DNA of 22,864 bases from a virus, in the IMG/VR virus record IMGVR_UViG_3300024048_000068, positions 1-22,864 of that record. One strand, 5' to 3'. The first letter of the stretch is position 1; the number at the start of each line of letters is the position of its first letter. The position numbers were made by a program, and so were the translations under genes. This document shows positions 1 through 4,869 of the stretch, piece after piece. The notes under the pieces were generated by a model that ran no database searches, had not been told where the DNA came from, and saw nothing but the letters and a program-made list of their open reading frames with translations.

Positions 1-2
1 AA

Positions 3-221
3 CTACCCCTTGTGGCGATTATAAGGGCTAAATGGGAGTAGTGGGCACCCTGCTATGTCACATTCGCCACATTCGCCCATACCGTTGCAATTGTAGCATT
101 TTGCCTTTATTGCCTCTTGCCTTGTTATCCGGAAGCCATCCAGGTGTCGGATCAGCTCTTTTCTGCCGGCCCTTAGTTTCCCCTGTTTCGCGCTCTTTAG
201 CAGTCTGTCATCTCTTGACAC
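3..221 (-). CDS. Small Cys-rich phage protein, GTG start
   Basis: A 72-aa basic protein with a Cys cluster in its C-terminal third (CYNCNGMGECGECDIAGC), which suggests a small metal-binding or treble-clef-like fold. I chose the GTG at 221 because an AGGAGG-type ribosome binding site overlaps the stop codon of the upstream gene seven bases before it. A longer in-frame version from a TTG at 278 would overlap that gene by 55 nt and has no comparable site. It is the last gene of the recombination operon within the window. Function unknown. Proteins with this Cys pattern are common in phage early regions, but I cannot name the family. Confidence 0.7.
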   Translation of the reverse strand: MSRDDRLLKSAKQGKLRAGRKELIRHLDGFRITRQEAIKAKCYNCNGMGECGECDIAGCPLLPFSPYNRHKG

Positions 222-223
222 GG

Positions 224-691
224 TTACTCCTCCTCTGCCCTTGCTATGGCATGTTGTATTCTTTTTAAGCATTTCCAAGCAATCTTTTCGTTTGGCTCAT
301 CATTATCAGCTGTATTTACAGAGTGCCATTTATTGACTTCTATTTCTGCTGACTTCAACGCCTCTAACAATTCAGGTGCAGATGCTATTAGTCTTGCGTT
401 GGCTTGTGCTTCTTCTAATTTGATTATGTGATCATCATTTTGATACTGAAACACTTCTGCAACGTGCCTTTTATCCTCAGTAAATATTAGATGGTCAAAC
501 TCTTTATCCTTTCCGAGTACATTAGCTTTTATGAATTTCCACTTCCCTTGTGTATGTTTCATTCTGCATCCTCTCTTTTTTGGGGCTGCGACAGGTGGCG
601 GGTCAGACCACGGTGTCATGGTTTCCACCAAACCCTGGGGGAGTTTCTGCCGCAGCAGTTTCGTTTTATTCACCATGTGTGTTTGTATCAT
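224..691 (-). CDS. Conserved phage early protein with 'ANARLIASAPELLEALK' motif
   Basis: The core from residue 44 (MKHTQGKWKF) to the ANARLIASAPELLEALK segment near the middle is the hallmark of a very widespread, uncharacterised phage family. Two in-frame starts have ribosome binding sites. The ATG at 691 has AGGGG six bases upstream and lies two bases after the preceding stop codon. The ATG at 562 has AGAGG about seven bases upstream and gives the 112-aa length usual for the family. The 43-residue extension is basic with a Pro-rich stretch (PWSDPPPVAAPKKRG). The longer form is annotated here because its coupling to the upstream gene is tight. Function unknown. Confidence 0.75.
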   Translation of the reverse strand: MIQTHMVNKTKLLRQKLPQGLVETMTPWSDPPPVAAPKKRGCRMKHTQGKWKFIKANVLGKDKEFDHLIFTEDKRHVAEVFQYQNDDHIIKLEEAQANARLIASAPELLEALKSAEIEVNKWHSVNTADNDEPNEKIAWKCLKRIQHAIARAEEE

Positions 692-693
692 TT

Positions 694-1362
694 TTAACCC
701 CTGCTATTGACTATCTTTTTTGAGAATACGCGCACTCCCGGAATCGGAAGCGTACCCTTTGTGGCTTGAATCACCTTGTTGATTTTGCTTTCGTCTGCGA
801 TCTTGTACTCATCGGGTAGTGCCTTAAGGTCTTTTACCTCGCCGTACCACCGCTCTGTGTAGTGCACTCCTGCCGGCTTGTCTACCCTGGGTGCTGCGAC
901 CGGTGTCAGGACCTCTGTGGCCTTTTCCTCATATCTGTCTGCCTTGTCCTCTTGGCCCTCTGCCCTTTTAGCATCTGCCTTTGCCTCTAATTCCTGGCGT
1001 TTTTTCTCTGCGATCCGGTCCAGGCGGTCCTGCTCCTCTTTGCGCTTGCGCTCCTGGATATCGGTGTAATTTATCATTTTCTGATCACATATACCTATTA
1101 CCTTCTTGCACATATCTATTGGTCTTTTAAATAAACTATCTAATCTTTTCCCGGCTTCGATAATAGGCTCCTTGATATGCTTTCTTTCGCCTTCGAGTTC
1201 TTTAGCTTTAGCGTTTACAGCCTTCCGCACGTTGGCCGCAAGTTCGTATGTTGATTGATCCTGTATAACTATGCCCTCTGCTGCTCTTAATGCTTTGTCC
1301 GCTTCTACTAACTCATTTTCTACGTTAGATACGTCTATCGGGTTTACTGATACTGTATTCAT
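694..1362 (-). CDS. Coiled-coil phage protein of the Bet/exonuclease operon
   Basis: A 222-aa highly charged protein. The middle (about residues 100-150) is a Lys/Glu/Arg/Ala-rich coiled coil. The C-terminus carries an ALPDEYKI...KINKVIQATKG...IPGVRVF block that I recognise from phage proteins encoded beside annealase/exonuclease genes. The start is fixed by GGAGG, which overlaps the stop codon of the HNH gene and sits five bases before the ATG at 1362. Its position after the annealase and exonuclease genes suggests an accessory role in phage recombination or replication, but this is inference from context. No catalytic motif is visible. Confidence 0.75.
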   Translation of the reverse strand: MNTVSVNPIDVSNVENELVEADKALRAAEGIVIQDQSTYELAANVRKAVNAKAKELEGERKHIKEPIIEAGKRLDSLFKRPIDMCKKVIGICDQKMINYTDIQERKRKEEQDRLDRIAEKKRQELEAKADAKRAEGQEDKADRYEEKATEVLTPVAAPRVDKPAGVHYTERWYGEVKDLKALPDEYKIADESKINKVIQATKGTLPIPGVRVFSKKIVNSRG

Positions 1363-1371
1363 TTGTACCTC

Positions 1372-1908
1372 CTATTTTATTAAAAATGTTTTGTTACAGA
1401 AAGGGCAAGATAGCTTGCCGTAATGTTTTTTTCTAACTACAATCTCAAGATTTTTAAGACGGTTGTCGTCTTTAATACCATTTTTATGATGGATCAATTC
1501 CCATGCTTTTAAGTGTCGACCTAAATGTTTTTCCATAACATATCGATGCTCTAAAATATACATATTTCTATATGAACCTGAATAGTTTGGTTTATAAACC
1601 TGCACATATCCACTCCATGTTTTTTTGCTACCTCCTTTCCAATTAGGCCCATGACCGTTAAAAAGCCTTTTTCTTCGACCTGTTGCTAATGCATTTTTCG
1701 TAGCCTCTTTTATATTCCTTAATACGCCATGTTTGCGCAATCTTCGTGTTATCGTGGTTGCACCAACATTAAACATTTTAGCTATTTCTATTGGACTTTT
1801 CTTATTTTTTACATACAGTTCTATCAACCTTTTTTCGTCTAAATCTATCCACCTCCAATGTTTTAAACCACACATTTCTCCTCTTACAAAGCGTCCTAAC
1901 TTATCCAT
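1372..1908 (-). CDS. HNH homing endonuclease with N-terminal HTH (copy 1)
   Basis: A 178-aa probable site-specific nicking or cutting endonuclease. Residues about 37-60 (SPIEIAKMFNVGATTITRRL) form a helix-turn-helix. The HNH_3-type core runs from about H121 (LEHRYVMEKHLGRHL) through H140-H141 and N143 to N149 and N153 (DDNRLKNLE). A CPFC motif at 168-171 suggests a terminal zinc knuckle. The gene sits between the exonuclease and coiled-coil genes of the recombination operon. Its stop codon overlaps the next gene's ribosome binding site, as expected of a free-standing homing endonuclease inserted between genes. GGGGG lies four bases before the ATG. A structured leader and its own promoter lie directly upstream. 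Confidence 0.88.
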   Translation of the reverse strand: MDKLGRFVRGEMCGLKHWRWIDLDEKRLIELYVKNKKSPIEIAKMFNVGATTITRRLRKHGVLRNIKEATKNALATGRRKRLFNGHGPNWKGGSKKTWSGYVQVYKPNYSGSYRNMYILEHRYVMEKHLGRHLKAWELIHHKNGIKDDNRLKNLEIVVRKKHYGKLSCPFCNKTFLIK

Positions 1909-1919
1909 TTTACCCCCAT

Positions 1920-2020
1920 AAAAAATGACAGCTTTCGGGTAGATTGAGGATAAGCGGTTAGCTTGTCCAACCCTACGGCTGCCATCGTTATAGTCATAAA
2001 AATACCGCCTTCCTCAATCT
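1920..2020 (-). ncRNA. HNH-associated pseudoknot RNA (copy 1)
   Basis: Read on the minus strand, the 5' arm AGATTGAGGAAGGCGG (2020-2005) pairs with CCGCTTATCCTCAATCT (1957-1941), with ten uninterrupted pairs at the base and four G-C pairs at the loop end. The 47-nt loop starts TATTTTTATG. Within it, ATGGCAGC (1985-1978) can pair with GCTGTCAT (1932-1925), which lies 3' of the stem, giving an 8-bp pseudoknot including one G-U pair. A six-T run follows immediately, then the HNH ribosome binding site. The same plan with different paired sequences occurs before the two other HNH genes. Function unknown. Confidence 0.75.
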
Positions 2021-2026
2021 GTTTTA

Positions 2027-2055
2027 AGCATATCATGGTTATTGCCTCTTGTCAA
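2027..2055 (-). promoter_or_regulatory. sigma70-type promoter of HNH module copy 1
   Basis: TTGACA (2055-2050), 17-nt spacer, TATGCT (2032-2027, four of six consensus bases). The expected +1, seven bases downstream, is position 2020, exactly the first base of the 5' arm of the structured RNA. The -35 box lies within the last codons (LDKRQ) of the exonuclease gene. Confidence 0.65.
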
Positions 2056-2611
2056 GCAAATTATACCGCTTCTTCCAGTTAAAAACATGCAGGCATGCAA
2101 GAAAAACCGCCTTGTCCGATGAGTCTGTGTATGGTGATATCTTGTAGCCTTTTTCGGTTAATTGAACGCCCAATCTTTGTTTGATTTTGATTTTGTAGTT
2201 TTCCTCTACTAACATTTGGTACGCCATTGTCTGTATAGCGGTTGATGGGTACATTTGGGTAGAAGTCTTAATGTCAGGCAATATACCCTTTTTCCTATGC
2301 CACCTGTCTGGCATTCCACCAAATCCGTATTTCTCTGATATTAACCTATTTTCTATTTCTTCAGGCTCGAATGACAGGTCATAGTCTTTTAAAAATTGCT
2401 TCCAACTCTCAAGATAGGGGACAAGAGGCTTGGTTTTTGGATTATTAACGAATTCAACAATATTCAATATTTTGCTATCCCACAATTCACAAGCCTTATG
2501 GACAGCACTACCAAAAGCGCAGGCCCTTCTTAACACATCTTCTTTTACCATATCAAAGTTGACCAACCCCGCTACTTGCAAAATCTGAGTAACTCTTGGT
2601 AAGTTAACCAT
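2039..2611 (-). CDS. PD-(D/E)XK phage exonuclease (YqaJ/Cas4-like)
   Basis: A 190-aa probable 5'-3' DNA exonuclease that would produce the single-stranded ends used by the Bet-like annealase encoded upstream. Visible motifs: H38 in GSAVHKA, FGGMPDR with D102, the catalytic LPDIKTS (D113, K115), and Q127...Y131 in AIQTMAYQ, all characteristic of the PD-(D/E)XK superfamily. I chose the ATG at 2611 because AGGAG lies nine bases upstream and MVNLPRVTQIL resembles the usual beginning of such proteins. A longer in-frame version from 2662 would overlap the HNH gene more. The HNH copy 2 stop codon lies inside the second and third codons of this gene. Confidence 0.8.
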   Translation of the reverse strand: MVNLPRVTQILQVAGLVNFDMVKEDVLRRACAFGSAVHKACELWDSKILNIVEFVNNPKTKPLVPYLESWKQFLKDYDLSFEPEEIENRLISEKYGFGGMPDRWHRKKGILPDIKTSTQMYPSTAIQTMAYQMLVEENYKIKIKQRLGVQLTEKGYKISPYTDSSDKAVFLACLHVFNWKKRYNLLDKRQ

Positions 2612-3230
2612 TCTTATGAACTCCTTTCTCACGGTGACATTTTTTGCAAAGAGTTTGACCATTATTTATATTCCATAATTCAGCACATTCCATTGCGTCA
2701 TTAACTGTTTTAACGTTGTTTTCACGCAATATTTTTATAAATGATTTTTTATGGTGAGCTTCTAAATAACAGCCCTTTGTTCCGCATTTTTGACAGGTAT
2801 AATTATCTCTTTCAAACACATCGCAACGCCATTGTCTATATTGGAAAGATGTCCGCAGTATTTTCCATAATGGCGTTAACCCGCCTTTCCAACTTGGACT
2901 ATTTTTACCTGCATATTCTGGCATTCTTTTACCTTTATTCCATGCAGATCTACCCTTAAGGGAAACACTAAGCGTTTTGCGTGTTTCTTGTGAAATAGTT
3001 TTGCCCATATTAGACCTACTTATTTTTCTCTTGGTTTCTTCAGAGTGATGTTTCCCTTCCATCGAAGGTGGTTTAGTCCCTAACCTTTTATGGGTTTCTC
3101 TCAATTTTAGCTTTGTTTCTTTTGATAAAGGCCCCGTTGACTTTCCTTTATTCCAAGCAACTTGTCCTTTATGGTTGGCCCTCTTCCCTAAAATATTACC
3201 TTTTTGGAATCCCTGTATTCCTGTTGGCAT
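2604..3230 (-). CDS. NUMOD3/HNH homing endonuclease (copy 2)
   Basis: A 208-aa probable homing endonuclease. Residues 1-115 contain repeated NUMOD3-like DNA-binding motifs (VAWNKGKS, KHHSEETKRKIS, SAWNKGK, SPSWKGG). The C-terminal classical HNH domain has C146-x2-C149, H159-H160, N190 and C195-x2-C198-H199. AGGAG six bases before the ATG at 3230 fixes the start. The gene lies between the annealase and exonuclease genes, which are normally adjacent. Its last codons overlap the exonuclease ribosome binding site and start codon. Its HNH subtype differs from the two other HNH proteins here, although the upstream RNA element is the same kind. Confidence 0.9.
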   Translation of the reverse strand: MPTGIQGFQKGNILGKRANHKGQVAWNKGKSTGPLSKETKLKLRETHKRLGTKPPSMEGKHHSEETKRKISRSNMGKTISQETRKTLSVSLKGRSAWNKGKRMPEYAGKNSPSWKGGLTPLWKILRTSFQYRQWRCDVFERDNYTCQKCGTKGCYLEAHHKKSFIKILRENNVKTVNDAMECAELWNINNGQTLCKKCHREKGVHKNG

Positions 3231-3244
3231 TTTATTCTCCTAAC

Positions 3245-3343
3245 AAAAAAGCCCTCGTTCTGCGGACAATCAAGGAAACGGTTAAGTTTCTTGCGCATAC
3301 TAAAGGGCTATTAGAACATAAAAAATCCGTATCCTTGATTGTC
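3245..3343 (-). ncRNA. HNH-associated pseudoknot RNA (copy 2)
   Basis: On the minus strand, the 5' arm GACAATCAAGGATACGG (3343-3327) pairs with CCGTTTCCTTGATTGTC (3281-3265) at 16 of 17 positions. The 45-nt loop starts ATTTTTTATGTT. AGCCCT in the loop (3309-3304) pairs with AGGGCT (3255-3250), 3' of the stem, as a pseudoknot. Six T residues follow. The 14-nt linker holding the 3' pseudoknot strand contains GAAC at the place where the other copies have GAAA. The predicted length is 99 nt if transcription ends at the T-run. Confidence 0.8.
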
Positions 3344-3349
3344 ATATTA

Positions 3350-3378
3350 ATTATACCATGTTTGTTAAGGCATGTCAA
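3350..3378 (-). promoter_or_regulatory. Consensus sigma70 promoter of HNH module copy 2
   Basis: Perfect TTGACA (3378-3373), 17-nt spacer and perfect TATAAT (3355-3350). The predicted +1 is 3343, the first base of the structured RNA arm. It starts just after the annealase stop codon and would also transcribe the HNH, exonuclease and later genes. Confidence 0.85.
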
Positions 3379-3382
3379 GGGC

Positions 3383-4291
3383 TCATTCATCAAGAGCATC
3401 CATTGCTTTCGCCTCTATACGCGCTTGAGCCTTCTTACATTTTTCCCTTAACCCCTCTTTACAGCCATCAGGTAGTGCCGCTATCTTAATCCTATTTTCC
3501 TTGACTATGAAGTCGACCCCGATTTGGGTTGTTGCCGTTTCAAACGCCTCTGTAATTGTTATCATTAAATCGGCTTGTTCCTGCGTGGGTGCAGTAGGAG
3601 TCGGTTTTTTCTCTTTCGTGGCGTCAGGCACGGTTTCTGGCTTATCTGGGGTGGTTTCTATGGCCTTTGGCATTTCTACTTCCGGTTTACCTGATTCTAC
3701 TGTTTGAGCGTCAAGTATTCTGTTTCCCTCATCAGGGTCATATATGCCTGTTATGCCGAATGCTATCCTTATACCCTGGATTAGAACCTTATGCCGTAGC
3801 ATTCTCTTGGTGTGGCTCTGCCATGGGCCTGAGTAGCTGTTCCTTGCTGGTACATATACCTCATCTAAGTATTCTCTTACTATAGTTGCGTGTTCTCTGT
3901 CCTTATGGTATATTTTGACCTCCGCCCACTCTGGGCATGATTTAGCGCCCTCCATGGTGCTATCCTCTGTGCTGTATATCATCTCGTATCCGTTGTAGTC
4001 CGGCTGACGATTCATTATGGTTACGAATCCGTCTACCCCTACGATCGGCACGACTCCGCCTTTTTTGCTTGGGAAGGCGTATATCTCATTGGTGAATGGA
4101 TCAAGGTTGTATTTATTTGCTACCATAAGGAATGCTGCTATCTCCTCATTTGATGCTACCTTGTTATCTCTGCCCGGTTTCATTACTGTAGCCTTGATTG
4201 TGCTTAAGAACGTAGCCTGGTCAAGGTTGTACTTGGTGGCCATTATTCCCAACACGCTAGGCTTTGCTACTGCTTTCGTCTTTTCTGCCAT
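3383..4291 (-). CDS. bet: Bet/RecT-family single-strand annealing protein
   Basis: A 302-aa DNA-annealing recombinase. It binds single-stranded DNA and pairs it with complementary strands, working with the exonuclease encoded downstream. Family landmarks are FLMVANKYNLDPFTNEIYAF, the GGVVPIVGVDGF block and, near residue 165, GPWQSHTKRMLRHKVLIQGI followed by IAFGITGIYDPDEG. The C-terminal third is a Pro/Lys/Thr/Glu linker followed by a charged helical tail, more variable in this family. I chose the ATG at 4291 for its upstream AAAGGGG and because MAEKTKAV fits the family. An in-frame start at 4351 would overlap the upstream gene. The assignment to Bet/RecT is firm. Confidence 0.93.
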   Translation of the reverse strand: MAEKTKAVAKPSVLGIMATKYNLDQATFLSTIKATVMKPGRDNKVASNEEIAAFLMVANKYNLDPFTNEIYAFPSKKGGVVPIVGVDGFVTIMNRQPDYNGYEMIYSTEDSTMEGAKSCPEWAEVKIYHKDREHATIVREYLDEVYVPARNSYSGPWQSHTKRMLRHKVLIQGIRIAFGITGIYDPDEGNRILDAQTVESGKPEVEMPKAIETTPDKPETVPDATKEKKPTPTAPTQEQADLMITITEAFETATTQIGVDFIVKENRIKIAALPDGCKEGLREKCKKAQARIEAKAMDALDE

Positions 4292-4307
4292 TATATTTCC
4301 CCTTTCG

Positions 4308-4511
4308 TTACAGGTTACACTGAGCGCACTCTGGCTCAATGGTCTTATCATAATCTAATACTTTTACTCTCTCTATGCTCTGGTGACTCAATTTACCAAG
4401 AGCCTCGTTCCTACCTACCGCCATTGCCTTTTGCCTGGTAGAGGCAGTTACCTCTATCGCCTGCCAGACTCCATCAAACTTAAACCTATATATCCAATCG
4501 TGCATATCCAT
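4308..4511 (-). CDS. Small phage early protein
   Basis: A 67-aa soluble protein (MDMHDWIYRFKFDG...) with one CAQC pair near the C-terminus. AAGGAGG lies just upstream of the ATG at 4511, within the end of a preceding mini-gene whose stop codon overlaps this start (TAATG). The fold looks like a short beta-strand/helix domain (YRFKFDGVWQAIEVTASTRQKAMAVGRNEALGKL). No family recognised. Its place just before the annealase suggests an early accessory role. Confidence 0.7.
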   Translation of the reverse strand: MDMHDWIYRFKFDGVWQAIEVTASTRQKAMAVGRNEALGKLSHQSIERVKVLDYDKTIEPECAQCNL

Positions 4512-4579
4512 TATGCCCTCCTTGTAAAAATACTTTTAATCACTACTGCGATAAATACCATTACCATCTTGATGTTCAT
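4511..4579 (-). CDS. Possible 22-aa hydrophobic mini-protein
   Basis: The reading frame MNIKMVMVFIAVVIKSIFTRRA starts with an ATGA overlap on the stop codon of the ribbon-helix-helix gene and ends with a TAATG overlap on the next gene. It would be a single short membrane helix with a basic tail. Support is limited to this perfect coupling at both ends. It could instead be a translated spacer with no function. Confidence 0.35.
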   Translation of the reverse strand: MNIKMVMVFIAVVIKSIFTRRA

Positions 4580-4719
4580 TTCTTCCTGCTTTCTTTTTGC
4601 ATCTGCGCTTCTAACAGTTTATTGATCTGCCAGTTAATGGAAGATCCGTTATCATACTTTTTTTTGTTAAGCCACTGCTTAATTCTTTCGGGCATTCTTA
4701 CTAAATACGATGTTAGCAT
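4576..4719 (-). CDS. Arc-like ribbon-helix-helix regulator
   Basis: A 47-aa protein, MLTSYLVRMPERIKQWLNKK followed by a second helix (SSINWQINKLLEAQ). This matches the Arc/MetJ ribbon-helix-helix layout: one beta-strand (TSYLVRMP) for base contacts in a dimer, then two helices. AAGGAG lies six bases before the ATG. It is the first gene after the early promoter at 4766-4793, so it probably binds near that promoter and regulates its own operon. That role is inferred from position and fold. Confidence 0.72.
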   Translation of the reverse strand: MLTSYLVRMPERIKQWLNKKKYDNGSSINWQINKLLEAQMQKESRKK

Positions 4720-4765
4720 TTTTTCTCCTTTCTGTTTGTTATCGTTTTATATCTCTTACGCCTAA

Positions 4766-4793
4766 AGTATATCATATTTTCAGAGCTTGTCAA
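4766..4793 (-). promoter_or_regulatory. Early-operon sigma70 promoter
   Basis: TTGACA (4793-4788), 16-nt spacer, TATACT (4771-4766), reading toward the ribbon-helix-helix gene. It lies directly downstream of the terminator that ends the structural operon, so it separates the recombination genes from late transcription. A direct repeat of AAAATAG just upstream of the -35 box and a small ATATCATAT palindrome over the spacer/-10 region could be operators for the adjacent regulator. Confidence 0.8.
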
Positions 4794-4815
4794 CAACTAT
4801 TTTGCTATTTTAAAT

Positions 4816-4852
4816 AAAAAAATAACCAGCTTGCTTTTTACGCAAACTGGCT
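4816..4852 (-). terminator. Intrinsic terminator of the late operon
   Basis: On the minus strand, CCAGTTTGC (4850-4842), a 7-nt loop and GCAAGCTGG (4834-4826) form a 9-bp stem with one G-U pair, extendable by two weaker pairs, followed by A and seven T residues. The G-U pair favours the minus-strand transcript. It lies just after the 2159-aa gene. Confidence 0.85.
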
Positions 4853-4869
4853 GTTTTCTCGTCGAGGTT

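Larger units (their letters stand above)
1372..2055 (-). mobile_element. Promoter + pseudoknot RNA + HNH module, copy 1
   Basis: Unit formed by the promoter at 2027-2055, the structured leader at 1920-2020 and the HNH gene. Two other units of the same plan are in the window. Exact ends are unknown: the -35 box lies inside the last codons of the exonuclease gene, and the 3' end abuts the next gene's ribosome binding site. Mobility is inferred from the homing-endonuclease gene and from repeated occurrence. No target duplication was seen. Confidence 0.55.
2604..3378 (-). mobile_element. Promoter + pseudoknot RNA + HNH module, copy 2
   Basis: Unit made of the promoter (3350-3378), RNA element (3245-3343) and NUMOD3/HNH gene, placed in the gap between the annealase stop codon (3383) and the exonuclease start (2611). 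The 3' end overlaps the exonuclease start codon. Ends and target site are inferred from position; no duplication was seen. Confidence 0.6.

Noticed and set aside
1896-1997. A 33-codon frame on the minus strand starting at the ATG in the loop of RNA copy 1
   Set aside because: The ATG is part of the T-rich block plus ATG found at the same place in all three RNA elements. The frames that follow are unrelated, and there is no ribosome binding site at proper spacing.
1372-3343. Group I or group II introns around the HNH genes
   Set aside because: The exonuclease and annealase genes are intact rather than split, and I could not see intron core pairings. The ~100-nt elements are also too short.
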